Shown here: positions 22,895 to 32,016 of the stretch, piece after piece
Numbering within the stretch: position 1 is the stretch's first letter
Layout: each line of letters begins with the position of its first letter
Origin: Verrucomicrobiota bacterium
Lineage (GTDB): Bacteria > Verrucomicrobiota > Verrucomicrobiia > Chthoniobacterales > UBA10450
Direction of reading: 5' to 3'
Assembly (NCBI GenBank): GCA_003219415.1
Contig: QHOS01000039.1
Span: 1 to 44,586, forward strand
DNA length: 44,586 bases
The notes under the pieces: generated by a model
What the model was told of the DNA's origin: nothing
Database searches by the model: none
The model's input: only the letters and a program-made list of their open reading frames with translations
Translations under genes and position numbers: made by a program

Positions 22895-25801
22895 TTATGG
22901 CAATGTCAGCTTCCAGGCGCTACGCCCGTGCGTGGCCGCGTAGAGAACCCGCGCACTCGGCACGATGGTCAGACCGGCCACCTCGACCATGGGAAGCCCA
23001 CTACCTGCGACCACCCAGTCGGACGAACCGTTTGCACGCCTTAGGACGCCCCAGTCATTCGAAACGTACAGATCACCGTTCGAATCATGAACGATATCTG
23101 TCGCAGGGAAGTCTGGGAATGCCGTTCCGCCCGAGCCATCAAGATTCGTCCAAGTCGCCGTGCCACCAATCGGATCGTAGGTCACTGAGAAGACGTGACC
23201 TGGTGCGGTTGGATTAAGAGTGCTATAGCTTGAATAGCAAATCCAGGCGTGATTCGCATTTACCGGATCTACATAGATACCGCTAACGAAACGGTTCGGG
23301 TCATTTAAAGCGAGTGAGTCAAGCCGCGTGTAGTGCACAGAACCAGCGGTGGTATCGGCGTTACTGGAGATGAAGACACGGCCAGTCGTGGTCGCTGCCC
23401 AGAGGGTACCTGTGTTACTGGGCGTGCGCTCGACCGCAGCGACGTTACCGCCGGCGCGGTTGCCCCAGGCCGAAGAGGTTAGCGAGGCCGATGGAACGCC
23501 ATCTCCGATTCTGACGAAGTCACCGCATCCAGGCTGATTTCCGGCCGTGGTGAACTCAGGGCAGTTGGCCTCGAGCGTCGCCTGGTTGCCGCCCCAGTCC
23601 TGCGTCCGCCACACGCTTGTCAGCCCAACGAAGATAGTTCCAGCAACAGACGGATCTGCGATGATCGGTTTGTAAAAGAGCGAGCTTTCGGCGAACAGCG
23701 GACCGGAGATTACGACCCATTTGCTCGGGGCGCCGTTCTGGAAGTTCGCATCCGTGTAGTTCGCGAAGAACGTGTTGAAACGCTGCGCGGAGTTGGCGAC
23801 GTTAAAACCCGACTGGCCACCGTCACCGTAGATAATTTGTGGCCAGACCACAGGCGATCCGTAGGTCTCAAATGTGCCGTTGTCCTGTGTGCCGCCCTGA
23901 AGATGCTTAGGATCATCAGCAGCAACTGACAGGCTCTGGAACTGCAAGGTCGAAAGTCCCTTATTCAGGTTGTAAAGGTACGTCGGCACAGCAGAGAGCA
24001 ACTGTTGGCAGAGCGCCAGATCCGCGCCGCTGAGCCCGCGGTACGTGGTGCACTGCGATGAGATGTCTGCGAAAGCCCCGCTCGAACGCATGAGACCACC
24101 ATCGGTCCCAAAGATTGCTGAGTCGGTCCCCGGGATCTCTACGATCGCGTGCGAGTCAGGGTGCTGACCATTAGGCGCAATCGGATTCGGCTGACAGCAG
24201 CTGCCGGGCGGAGTTGGATTTGTGGTGGCGTCCCATGTCATGTCGGTAAATGACGTACCTGCGTCCGCCGAGCGGATAAACGCGCGACCGTTTGTCGTAA
24301 AGCCGTAGCTACCGTAGGAGTACGAACCAGCGAGATAGACCACATCGGGCTTGCCCGGCGGAGAGTAAACCACGTTATCATACCAGCACTGACCCGTACA
24401 GTAGTCTTCGTTCTGTGTCGTTGTTAGATCGGTGAACGTCGGCGACCCAGTCGCAACGTCGTCACTGCGATAGAAACGCGCAGCCGGTGATCCCGTGTTG
24501 CCATCGCCAACATACATGCGCGTGGTCCCGCTTGCCAACAGCGTCACGGCAAACTCGGCCCGATCATTAATATTATTGGGAGCGAGCGCTGTCTTAATCT
24601 GCGTCCAATTGGCGCCATCGTCGTTTGAGCGCCAGACGCCTCCTCCACTTGCGGTAGGCCTGGGAAACGCAGCAGCGTACAGCGTGGTGTTCGTCGCGTA
24701 GTTCGGGTCAAATTGGACTTTGTTGACACCGCGGGCCGAGCCGAAGGTGGCCTGGATTTTCCCGGCGTCTCCTGGCAGGGCCGGGTTGAGACAAACACCC
24801 TCGGGTGCCAAGAGGGCGAAGGTCGCGCCGCCATCAGTGGATTTCCACAGCCCATACGGCGGGAGACCGGGAGCAAGCGTGACGCCACCACCTGTGACTG
24901 AACTGACTCCACGAACAGCGCGAGTTGAACCGACATACATGGTGTTGCCCCTAACCACAATCGATGAAATCGCGCGACCGTCGAAAGCCGGGCCGGTATA
25001 GGCCGGGGCATCACCGCAGGAGGTCGCCATCACGGGCACAGATGTATTCGCAACCAAATGTGTCCAGGTGTTGCCGCCATCCGTTGATTTGTAGATGCCA
25101 AAACCGGCTTCCGAATCACCCGACGCGTTCGGCTCGCCGGTCCCCGCGTAAAGCGCACCGGTCGCGGCGTCGTAGGTTAGCGTTCCGATCGCATTTGTCG
25201 CGAAGCTGCCGGAGACAAACGTCCAGCTCACCCCGCTGCCGGAGAGTGCGTTGGTAGTGCGCCAAACTCCACCGCCTGCTGCCGCAGCCCATACTCGGCA
25301 CCGCCGCGCGCTGCAGCTTGGGTCCACGGCCAATGCAGTGATGCGTCCGGATGTCGTGTAAGGGGCGCCGCTAAAAGTCAGAATATCGGGAGCATTCGAG
25401 ATGCTCGGTCCCGCAAGAGTCCATGCGCCAAGCGCGTTCGCGGCCTCCCGCCCAGACCTTCCTCTGACACTAGTCCATGCGGCATGCGCGTTCCGCCTCA
25501 ATGCAAACGGGATATCGGTGGCGGGGAAAGCTCGCTTCGCGTAATCCTCTTCAGCTGCAGACACCGGCCCACCTTCTCGTTCAGGTCCGGGCAAGGTCAT
25601 TTTGCTTCGAAACAACTCAGCATGATTTTGACGTAATTTATCGATCCCGCCTCTGTTTTCTGCTTTCGCCAAAAACAATGGGCCGGACGGTTTCACCGCG
25701 ACGAACGCCATTGCGGCGGCTGCGGACAATAGGGTGACGACACCTGCGAGGCGCAGATGCGATACAAGACGGTTGCGACTGAACGAACGATGAGTTTTCA
25801 T
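22895..25801 (-). CDS. Large secreted BNR/Asp-box beta-propeller protein (VPS10/sortilin-like)
   Basis: The protein has 968 residues from the ATG at 25801; a TTG eight codons earlier is less likely. An N-terminal hydrophobic signal or anchor (LAGVVTLLSAAAAMAFVAV) precedes a long region of propeller blades with repeated Asp-box motifs: YKSTDGGNTWTHL, LWKSTDGGATFALL, WRSNDDGANWTQI, FIRSADAGTSFTDM. WRTQDWGGN occurs near the C-terminal third, and the protein ends AATHGRSAWKLTLP. Such proteins form 7- to 10-bladed propellers that bind glycans or peptides or hydrolyse glycans; no catalytic residue can be assigned. Several Cys pairs suggest an extracytoplasmic location. A good terminator follows, and a candidate promoter lies upstream. 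Confidence 0.75.
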   Translation of the reverse strand: MKTHRSFSRNRLVSHLRLAGVVTLLSAAAAMAFVAVKPSGPLFLAKAENRGGIDKLRQNHAELFRSKMTLPGPEREGGPVSAAEEDYAKRAFPATDIPFALRRNAHAAWTSVRGRSGREAANALGAWTLAGPSISNAPDILTFSGAPYTTSGRITALAVDPSCSARRCRVWAAAAGGGVWRTTNALSGSGVSWTFVSGSFATNAIGTLTYDAATGALYAGTGEPNASGDSEAGFGIYKSTDGGNTWTHLVANTSVPVMATSCGDAPAYTGPAFDGRAISSIVVRGNTMYVGSTRAVRGVSSVTGGGVTLAPGLPPYGLWKSTDGGATFALLAPEGVCLNPALPGDAGKIQATFGSARGVNKVQFDPNYATNTTLYAAAFPRPTASGGGVWRSNDDGANWTQIKTALAPNNINDRAEFAVTLLASGTTRMYVGDGNTGSPAARFYRSDDVATGSPTFTDLTTTQNEDYCTGQCWYDNVVYSPPGKPDVVYLAGSYSYGSYGFTTNGRAFIRSADAGTSFTDMTWDATTNPTPPGSCCQPNPIAPNGQHPDSHAIVEIPGTDSAIFGTDGGLMRSSGAFADISSQCTTYRGLSGADLALCQQLLSAVPTYLYNLNKGLSTLQFQSLSVAADDPKHLQGGTQDNGTFETYGSPVVWPQIIYGDGGQSGFNVANSAQRFNTFFANYTDANFQNGAPSKWVVISGPLFAESSLFYKPIIADPSVAGTIFVGLTSVWRTQDWGGNQATLEANCPEFTTAGNQPGCGDFVRIGDGVPSASLTSSAWGNRAGGNVAAVERTPSNTGTLWAATTTGRVFISSNADTTAGSVHYTRLDSLALNDPNRFVSGIYVDPVNANHAWICYSSYSTLNPTAPGHVFSVTYDPIGGTATWTNLDGSGGTAFPDFPATDIVHDSNGDLYVSNDWGVLRRANGSSDWVVAGSGLPMVEVAGLTIVPSARVLYAATHGRSAWKLTLP

Positions 25802-25859
25802 ATGTGTGGAGATGGCTGATTCCAAGCCGGAAGAGAGAGAGCGAGCTTGGGAAAAATCG

Positions 25860-25889
25860 AGATTACCAGGATACGAACAAAAACGTCAA
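25860..25889 (-). promoter_or_regulatory. Candidate promoter of the secreted propeller gene
   Basis: On the minus strand TTGACG (25889-25884) and TAATCT (25865-25860) are 18 bases apart and sit 59 bases ahead of the ATG at 25801. The -35 box is good (5/6); the -10 box is poor (3/6). Confidence 0.35.
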
Positions 25890-26053
25890 GGCGTTTAACC
25901 TTATATTTTTGTAATGTTCGTAATTATAAGCCGAGCACCTGACTCGGTTGAATCTCTTCCACAAGTCGAAGCGTAGGCTCAAACGGAAAAGCGGTTCCAA
26001 CCGTGCGCGCTGCTACCGGGAAGGAGCCAAAGGATCGCGGTTTGTCAGCTGAT

Positions 26054-27865
26054 TTAAGCAGCTATCACGACGGCGCGCTTGCGGGCAGTCGCGTCGAGGA
26101 TCCGCTTGCGCAAACGCAAAGATTTGGGTGTCGCTTCCACATATTCGTCGACGTCGATGTATTCAATCGCACGCTCCAGGCTCATGCGAAGCGGTGCTTC
26201 TAGCTGGATGCCTTTCCCTTCACCTTGCGAACGCATGTTGGTGAGATGTTTTGCTTTGCAGGGATTGACTGGCAAATCTTCCGGGCGCGCGTTTTCGCCG
26301 ACGATCATCCCTTCGTAAATGTCCTCCTGCGGACCAATGAAAAGCCGGCCGCGTTCCTGAATATTGTTGAGCGCGTAAGCCGTGCTGACTCCCGATTCCA
26401 TCGACACCATCACACCACGACCGCGTCCTCCGATTTCGCCTTTGAACGGCGCGTATTCGCGAAAGAGATGACTCATCAATCCTTCGCCACGCGTCAGGTT
26501 GACCAAATCGGTTTCAAAGCCAATCAGGCCACGAGTCGGAATAATCGCCTCGACCGACACCCGTGTGGCGTGATGATTCATGCTGGCAACCTCACCTTTG
26601 CGATTGGCAATCAATTGCAAAATGTCACCGAGATTTTCGTCTGGTAGATCGACATAGAGATTTTCCAAGGGCTCGAGCAGAGACCCATTTTCTGCTCGAT
26701 GGAAAATCACTTCGGGACGCGAGACCATCACTTCATAGCCTTCGCGTCGCATTTGCTCGATCAGGATCGCGATCTGCATTTCGCCGCGTGCATTGATCTC
26801 AAATGCCCCTGCGGTTTCCGTGTCGTTGACCTGGAGTGAGACGTTGCCGCGCGTCTCGCGAATAAGGCGCTCGCGAATATTCCGCGCCGTCACAAATTTT
26901 CCTTCGCGCCCGGCAAACGGTGAATCGTTGACCAGAATGTGCATGCGAATCGTAGGCGGATCGATATCTACAAATTGAAGCGGCGTCCGTTCTTCGCGGT
27001 CTGAGAGGGTTTCGCCAATATAAACTTCCTCGAAACCGGCCAGTCCAATGATGTCGCCGGCGGTCGCGTGTTTGATTTCCACCTGCTCCAATCCCGAATA
27101 GGTAAAAAGCGCCGTGACTGTAGCCCGCTCATGGCGGCCATCTCGGTGAATGCAGACGATGGAGTCCCCGACTGCAACGCGACCGCTGACGATGCGCCCG
27201 AGTGCAATTCTTCCCAGGTAATCGCTGTAATCCAGATTCGAGACGAGCATTTGAAAGAATGGCTCGCTCGAAATTTTTGGCGGCGGCACGTGTTGCACAA
27301 TCGCCTGAAAAAGCGGCGTCATGTCTTCGTTGTTTTCGTGCAATTCGCGCACGGCAAAACCGTCCTTCGCGCTGGCGTAAATGATTGGGAAATCAAGTTG
27401 CTCGTCGGTCGCCTTCAATTCGACGAAGAGATCGAAAATCTCGTCCAACACTTTGTGCGGGCGCGCGTTTTCTCTGTCGATCTTATTAATGACAACCACC
27501 GCCTTCAATTTGTTCTCCAGCGCCTTGCGTAAAACAAAACGTGTCTGTGCCTGCGGCCCATCGTGCGCATCGACAACCAGCAGCACGCCGTCCACCATTT
27601 TCATGATCCGCTCGACTTCGCCGCCAAAATCGGCGTGACCGGGTGTATCGACGATGTTGATCCGGTAACCCTTCCACTGAAAAGCTGCATTCTTCGCACG
27701 AATCGTGATTCCTTTTTCGCGCTCGAGATCCATCGAATCCATCATGCGCTCCTCAATCTTTTGATTGGAGCGAAAGGTGCCCGATTGGCGCAACAGCTGA
27801 TCGACCAGGGTCGTCTTGCCATGGTCGACGTGCGCAATGATGGCGATATTACGAATTTTATCCAT
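26054..27865 (-). CDS. typA: Translational GTPase TypA/BipA
   Basis: The protein has 603 residues, the usual TypA length, from the ATG at 27865. The open frame continues 35 codons upstream, but MDKIRNIAIIAHVDHGKTTL is the conserved family start. G1 AHVDHGKT (11-18), G3 DTPGHADFGGEVER, and G4 NKIDREN are intact, followed by the EF-G-like domains and the C-terminal domain (FREYAPFKGEIGGRGRGVMV, QEDIYEGMIVGENARPEDL). This ribosome-binding GTPase acts in stress and low-temperature ribosome assembly. It is divergent from the membrane protein gene at 28129. Confidence 0.95.
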   Translation of the reverse strand: MDKIRNIAIIAHVDHGKTTLVDQLLRQSGTFRSNQKIEERMMDSMDLEREKGITIRAKNAAFQWKGYRINIVDTPGHADFGGEVERIMKMVDGVLLVVDAHDGPQAQTRFVLRKALENKLKAVVVINKIDRENARPHKVLDEIFDLFVELKATDEQLDFPIIYASAKDGFAVRELHENNEDMTPLFQAIVQHVPPPKISSEPFFQMLVSNLDYSDYLGRIALGRIVSGRVAVGDSIVCIHRDGRHERATVTALFTYSGLEQVEIKHATAGDIIGLAGFEEVYIGETLSDREERTPLQFVDIDPPTIRMHILVNDSPFAGREGKFVTARNIRERLIRETRGNVSLQVNDTETAGAFEINARGEMQIAILIEQMRREGYEVMVSRPEVIFHRAENGSLLEPLENLYVDLPDENLGDILQLIANRKGEVASMNHHATRVSVEAIIPTRGLIGFETDLVNLTRGEGLMSHLFREYAPFKGEIGGRGRGVMVSMESGVSTAYALNNIQERGRLFIGPQEDIYEGMIVGENARPEDLPVNPCKAKHLTNMRSQGEGKGIQLEAPLRMSLERAIEYIDVDEYVEATPKSLRLRKRILDATARKRAVVIAA

Positions 27866-28128
27866 TGGGGAAAATCTCTCCCGCGCGGGAGAGCCGCCTA
27901 CTCTACGAGAGACTGCAGTAGAGTCAAACTCCGGTGCCAATCGGACACACAGGTTTTCCCATCCAATCATACCCAGATCTGGATTACCGGATCAAAGCGT
28001 TTGACTTGAGGAACTCATCGAAAGACGAAGAAAGAATTCGCATTCTTCGTTCTAACTTCAATCTATGCCGTTTTCCTAATTCTGGATTTTCCTTCTAAAT
28101 TCCTGCTCCAATCTTCATTCTTCCGCTT

Positions 28129-28713
28129 ATGAAAATTCTTCTCGCTGGTATTCTCGGCGGAATCGTCATGTTCATCTGGACCTCAATCGCGCACATGGCA
28201 TTACCTCTGGGCGAAGCCGGTCTCGGCGAAATTCCAAATGAATCAGCCGTCCTCAGCGCGATGCAAAGCAACATCGGCGAGCAAACCGGTCTTTATATTT
28301 TTCCCGGCCGCGGTCTCGGTAAGAACGCGACTCGACAGGAAAAGCAGGAAGCGATGAAACACATGGGCGAAAAAATCGCGACGAACCCGTCTGGCATTCT
28401 CATGTACCACGCGCCCGGTCGACCGCTGTCGCTTGGCAAATTGCTCGGAGTTGAATTGGGCACCGAACTGCTCGAAGCCATCCTAGTCGTGTTCCTGCTC
28501 GCTCAGACGCGCATCGCGAGCTTCGCCGGCAGAGTCGGCTTCGTTCTCGCTGCCGGGATCCTGGCCGCCATCGCGACCAACGTTTCCTATTGGAACTGGC
28601 ACGGCTTCCCGTGTGTTTATACTGCCAGTTACATGCTTATCCAGATCGTCGGCTTTCTCTGTGTCGGCATTGTCGCCGCGCTGGTGCTGCGGAAGGCTGC
28701 CTTAGCAGCATGA
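28129..28713 (+). CDS. Predicted inner-membrane protein of unknown function
   Basis: The protein has 194 residues. The first span (ILLAGILGGIVMFIWTSIAH) is followed by a periplasmic-type loop (about 25-100) with FPGRGLGKNATRQEKQE and MYHAPGRPLS, then three further hydrophobic segments (LLEAILVVFLLA, FVLAAGILAAIATNVSYWNW, IVGFLCVGIVAALVL). It resembles small conserved membrane proteins of unknown role; I cannot name a family. The product could be a structural or stress-linked envelope protein, but nothing in the sequence fixes this. Codon use resembles that of its neighbours. It is divergent from typA with a 263-base shared upstream region. Confidence 0.65.
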   Translation: MKILLAGILGGIVMFIWTSIAHMALPLGEAGLGEIPNESAVLSAMQSNIGEQTGLYIFPGRGLGKNATRQEKQEAMKHMGEKIATNPSGILMYHAPGRPLSLGKLLGVELGTELLEAILVVFLLAQTRIASFAGRVGFVLAAGILAAIATNVSYWNWHGFPCVYTASYMLIQIVGFLCVGIVAALVLRKAALAA

Positions 28714-28717
28714 GACC

Positions 28718-28747
28718 CGATCACCGATCACGAATTACTGATCACTA
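28718..28747. repeat. Low-complexity GATCAC/ATCACGAAT intergenic repeat patch
   Basis: A run of imperfect ATCAC units (GATCACCGATCACGAATTAC and TGATCACTATG). It is the same type of sequence as at 38131..38145 and 44061..44150. It also enters the 3' end of the next minus-strand gene. Confidence 0.6.
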
Positions 28748-29157
28748 TGCCGGCCACGCTCTCGCACTGTCAGTGCCCGACGTCCGCTTGAGCTTCCATA
28801 CGTCGCCTCCGCTCTGTCGTCACTTCTTTTGAAGCGCCGTTCTTTCGACGTGTTGGCAGGAATCCATGTCGCACCGGCTGCATTTACTTTCAGGAAATTT
28901 GCGATCTCTTTTTCAGATAGGTCCGTACCGTTGATATGAGAATAGCTTTCTGAAACACTCCGGTCGTTGGCAAAAATCACCAAGTAAAGATATCGATCCT
29001 TATGGTAGAGGACGCTGACAGTTTCGTCATCCCGCAACTGTCGCTGGACCAGGTTGCCATATCGATTTTCGATTCTGTCCGAGCCGTCACCCAGGTTTGC
29101 CCAGATCGAGCTCAGGGCGGTGACAAAAGTCAACGTAGCCACCAGAAATTGTTTCAT
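28735..29157 (-). CDS. Small secreted protein of unknown function
   Basis: The protein has 140 residues. A signal peptide (MKQFLVATLTFVTALSSIWA) is followed by a mixed alpha/beta domain with ENRYGNLVQRQLRDDETVSV, YHKDRYLYLVIFANDRSVSE, and FLKVNAAGATWIP. A basic, disordered tail (about 115-140) runs into repeat sequence, so the true domain may end near residue 115 and the tail may be a recent addition. I do not recognise the family. It lies 19 bases downstream of the cupin-like gene on the same strand, so the two are probably cotranscribed. Confidence 0.55.
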   Translation of the reverse strand: MKQFLVATLTFVTALSSIWANLGDGSDRIENRYGNLVQRQLRDDETVSVLYHKDRYLYLVIFANDRSVSESYSHINGTDLSEKEIANFLKVNAAGATWIPANTSKERRFKRSDDRAEATYGSSSGRRALTVRERGRHSDQ

Positions 29158-29176
29158 ATCCCCAGTCGAATACCTT

Positions 29177-29734
29177 TTACTTCCTATCCAAATACTTCAT
29201 CTGCTTCGTTCCATCTTGGCTGCGGTCATCCGGCTTTTCTTCAATCAGTTCCTCAGCCGGAACAGTGTGAAACGAAACAACAGTCCAATCAGCGTCAGCG
29301 CCGACCACGGGGCGGTGCCAGACATTCTGCGGAATTGAAATCCAGCGCTGTTCCAGCGGCGCGTCCGGATTGCTAACCAACACATTCGATTGCCACTGGC
29401 TCGGCTCTCCGGTCTGCATATCGCCGCTTCCTTCGAACGTCATCATCCGCTGGTGACTATTCGGATGGCGTTCCGCGCCTGTGTTAGCGCCCGCGCGCAA
29501 AACAAATATCCAGGCAGATCGAATCTCAGTCGGTAACGCGCGACCGAAAACGGTTAATGGAATCGGTTCCCAGGTCATTAACGCCTCTTTCTTCCGAGCC
29601 AGCTCCGCACGGACCCGTTCGATAATTGGGAGAATTTGTTGGCGGACAGTCTCAGACTGTAAGATGTCATCGATCGATTCAAGTCGGGCGTGTTCTTGCT
29701 GTGTCATTCCGCGAATATTCACTATCAATTTCAT
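29177..29734 (-). CDS. Cupin-like protein of unknown function
   Basis: The protein has 185 residues. The N-terminal half is helical (about 10-60). The C-terminal half looks like a single cupin barrel: WIFVLRAGANTGAERHPNSH (His 90 and 94 region), RMMTFEGSGDMQTGE, WISIPQNVWHRPVVG with a further His, and WTVVSFHTVPAEELIEE. The pattern is that of small metal-binding cupins, but no substrate can be named. It starts 53 bases from the divergent SET-domain gene, with which it may share a control region. Confidence 0.6.
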   Translation of the reverse strand: MKLIVNIRGMTQQEHARLESIDDILQSETVRQQILPIIERVRAELARKKEALMTWEPIPLTVFGRALPTEIRSAWIFVLRAGANTGAERHPNSHQRMMTFEGSGDMQTGEPSQWQSNVLVSNPDAPLEQRWISIPQNVWHRPVVGADADWTVVSFHTVPAEELIEEKPDDRSQDGTKQMKYLDRK

Positions 29735-29787
29735 TTCCCAATTCTTAATTCTTGCTTCTGGGTTTTTTCTTCCTGCTTAATTCATCC

Positions 29788-30243
29788 ATGCCGAAGAAGA
29801 GCAACAGTCGCAAGCGAACCGTACGAATCGAGGTTCGCGAGTCCGGTGTCCACGGGCACGGTGTTTACGCCATGCAGTCTATTCCCAAAGGCACCCGCAT
29901 TATCGAATACACGGGGCAACGCGTCTCCTGGGAAGCCGCTCCCAACGACGAGAACGATCCACACACATTCAATTTTGGCCTCGACAACGGCGAGGTGATC
30001 AATCCGGAGATTGGCGGCAACAACGCGCGCTGGATCAACCATAGCTGCGATGCAAACTGCGAAGCCGTCGAAGAAGACGACCGCATCTTCATCGATGCGC
30101 TGCGCGATATCCAGGCCGGCGAGGAACTCTTTTACGACTACGCGCTGGAAATCGACGAACCGATCACGGAAGAATCAAAAAAGAGATTCGCTTGCCACTG
30201 CCACAGCCCAAATTGCCGCGGCACAATGCTCGACATTTCCTAA
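29788..30243 (+). CDS. SET-domain protein lysine methyltransferase-like, with post-SET cysteines
   Basis: The protein has 151 residues from the ATG at 29788; a TTG at 29752 would add an unlikely leader. The SET fold is complete: GVHGHGVYAMQSIPKGTRII (about 21-40), the SAM/pseudoknot motif NARWINHSCDANCEAV (about 86-101), and AGEELFYDYALE (about 118-129). A Cys-rich post-SET tail CHCHSPNCRGTM follows, which with a SET-domain Cys would bind zinc. This is a eukaryote-like minimal SET protein with a basic N-terminal tail (KKSNSRKRTVR). SET enzymes transfer methyl groups from SAM to protein lysines. Bacterial targets are mostly unknown; ribosomal or nucleoid proteins are possible. Confidence 0.85.
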   Translation: MPKKSNSRKRTVRIEVRESGVHGHGVYAMQSIPKGTRIIEYTGQRVSWEAAPNDENDPHTFNFGLDNGEVINPEIGGNNARWINHSCDANCEAVEEDDRIFIDALRDIQAGEELFYDYALEIDEPITEESKKRFACHCHSPNCRGTMLDIS

Positions 30244-30720
30244 TTGAAACTTGCTCCCCTCCCGGTTTGCTCGCTCCTACCTTGGTCACTTTATCTTGAT
30301 CACTCGCACTGCCCCGTGCTTGCGCCAGCTACTATCCGCGCGATTCCCAATCGCGACGTGTTCTATGTCGCACTTCTCGCGCGCTCCATTCTTCCTTCCG
30401 CTTCCTGATTCGCCCGGAATAGGCAAAACCTATCGCCACTAGACGCATAAAGTATTTCAATCGGCCTCCAGAGTGTGGCCAGTTGATTGTATGAACGGCT
30501 CAGGTTTAGGGATGGGAACGGCCAAGGGGGCTAAGGGGAATGACCGGTCCTGGAACGTAACGGCCTGACTCGCGCGGCCACGGTCTGGGTCTTAAACAAC
30601 CTGCCGATAAGGACTTCGAAGTTCTCGGTCTCACTACCGGAGACCCTCGTGAACCTGGGCCTGCGGAGTTTCACTTTTTCATCAACCAACAAAAACAACG
30701 ATTAGAGGAGACAAAATTAT
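30244..30720. other. 477-base intergenic region with a possible structured leader
   Basis: There is no convincing gene; the 63-codon frame at 30251 has no RBS or family look. The right half is G-rich and purine-rich (GGGATGGGAACGGCC, AAGGGGGCTAAGGGG). It includes a hairpin GGTCTC-ACTACCG-GAGACC (30627..30645) and ends with a strong ribosome binding site GAGGAG for the small gene at 30721. This looks like a long 5' leader that may fold. I do not recognise a riboswitch class. Confidence 0.45.
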
Positions 30721-30894
30721 ATGGAAAGTAAGATGCCGATAGGACAGCGCATTGCGCGATTCCTTGAGACACGATACGTGCACCGGGCGCAGCCTCATTA
30801 TTTGCCCGAGCTCGCAGGGTTTGGACTAATCCTGATCCTCGCGGTCTGGCCAATGTTATCGATGGTAGCGGCGGCGCTGGAAAAAATGCGATAA
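30721..30894 (+). CDS. 57-residue single-span membrane protein
   Basis: A short gene with a clear GAGGAG ribosome binding site about 10 bases before its ATG. The product is basic at the N-terminus (IGQRIARFLETRYVHRAQPH), then has PELAGFGLILILAVWPMLSM as a membrane span, and ends AAALEKMR. A strong RBS, a long leader and an uninterrupted frame make it a likely real small protein. It is convergent with the LysR gene, whose stop lies only five bases on. Function is unknown; regulatory small membrane proteins or photosystem-like subunits have similar size, but I see no specific match. Confidence 0.6.
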   Translation: MESKMPIGQRIARFLETRYVHRAQPHYLPELAGFGLILILAVWPMLSMVAAALEKMR

Positions 30895-30899
30895 GAACT

Positions 30900-31817
30900 T
30901 CACTCCTTCGCACTGGGAGTGACCGATAAATTCTTCGCTGACAAAGCAGCCGCCGCTTCCCGACGGAATGCTGCGGCGGCTTTGCTCTGAAATCGAAGCG
31001 GATTGTAAACGAGATTGAGCTCCCGCTCCGGGACCGGCGGAGCGAATGGTAAGCTGACGCATCCGGGCGTGGCGTGGTGTTTCACCATCATTTGAGGCAC
31101 AATCGAAACGCCGATCGAGGCCGCGACCATGTTCGCGATCGTGCTGAGCTGGCTGCCAGCCAGCGCGATCTCTGGCCGGAGACGACGTGATTCGAGGAGG
31201 TGATTCACCTGTTGCGACAGGCAATGCATTTCGTGAAGCAGTAGAAACCTCTGCGATTTGAGATCGTCGAATTCCACGAGATCCTTTTTTGCCAGGGGAT
31301 GTTCTTCCGACACGAGTGCCAGCAATGGTTCGGTTCCCAAAGATTCTCGTCGAAGAGTTGGACTCGGCCGGCACGTGGATGCGAGCGCGACATCCAGTTC
31401 GCCAGCTTCAATTCGCCGAGTGATCCCTTCGGTCACATCCTCAACGATCTCCAGCGTCACTTCTGGATAATGCTCCTGGAACGTCACGACCAACTCCGGC
31501 AGCACATAGGGCGCGATCGTAGGAATTGCGCCTACGGCCACTCTGCCGGCCACTTCGCCTTTGAGCTCGTCAACGCATCGGCGAGCGTCACCGATCGATG
31601 CCAAAATTTGCCGCGCATAATCAATCAAACAACGGCCCGCTTCAGTCAGCACAACTGAACGCGGGAGCCGATCAAACAACGGCTGACCGACCTCTGCTTC
31701 CAGCTTGCGAATCTGCTGGCTAAGCGAAGGTTGAGCCACGCGCACCTTACCGGCCGCGCGCGAGAAACTTCCTTCCTCCGCCACGGCGACGAAGTAACGC
31801 AACTGATGAATTTCCAT
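30900..31817 (-). CDS. LysR-family regulator, OxyR-like but lacking the second redox cysteine
   Basis: The protein has 305 residues. It has an N-terminal winged HTH (MEIHQLRYFVAVAEEGSFSR, then AQPSLSQQIRKLE) and a LysR effector domain. In the region matching OxyR, the motif HCLSQQ places a Cys at residue 199, the same number as the peroxidatic Cys of E. coli OxyR. The residue at 208, where OxyR has its resolving Cys, is Leu. It also has PQMMVK and GVSIVP, as in OxyR-type proteins. It may sense peroxide by a one-cysteine route, or bind an unrelated ligand. No katG, ahpC or dps gene is visible next to it. Confidence 0.8.
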   Translation of the reverse strand: MEIHQLRYFVAVAEEGSFSRAAGKVRVAQPSLSQQIRKLEAEVGQPLFDRLPRSVVLTEAGRCLIDYARQILASIGDARRCVDELKGEVAGRVAVGAIPTIAPYVLPELVVTFQEHYPEVTLEIVEDVTEGITRRIEAGELDVALASTCRPSPTLRRESLGTEPLLALVSEEHPLAKKDLVEFDDLKSQRFLLLHEMHCLSQQVNHLLESRRLRPEIALAGSQLSTIANMVAASIGVSIVPQMMVKHHATPGCVSLPFAPPVPERELNLVYNPLRFQSKAAAAFRREAAAALSAKNLSVTPSAKE

Positions 31818-32016
31818 AGAAAAGTTCTGCCGAGGGGAGACTCACAGTAGCGCCAGCCTTCCTACTTTGAAACTCGCTCGTTGCATGTCGTTTCCGACAC
31901 TGTAGCCGGTGGTCGCTGACCCCGGAACAAACCACTCTTCCGTCGTCCACTGAGTTCCTGCTTTTGTCCTTTCTACTTCTTTGCTCTGTGACACGTTCAT
32001 TGCTAGCAAGGCAGTC

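Noticed and set aside
30251-30442. 63-codon plus-strand frame
   Set aside because: There is no RBS and composition is low-information; more likely part of the intergenic region.
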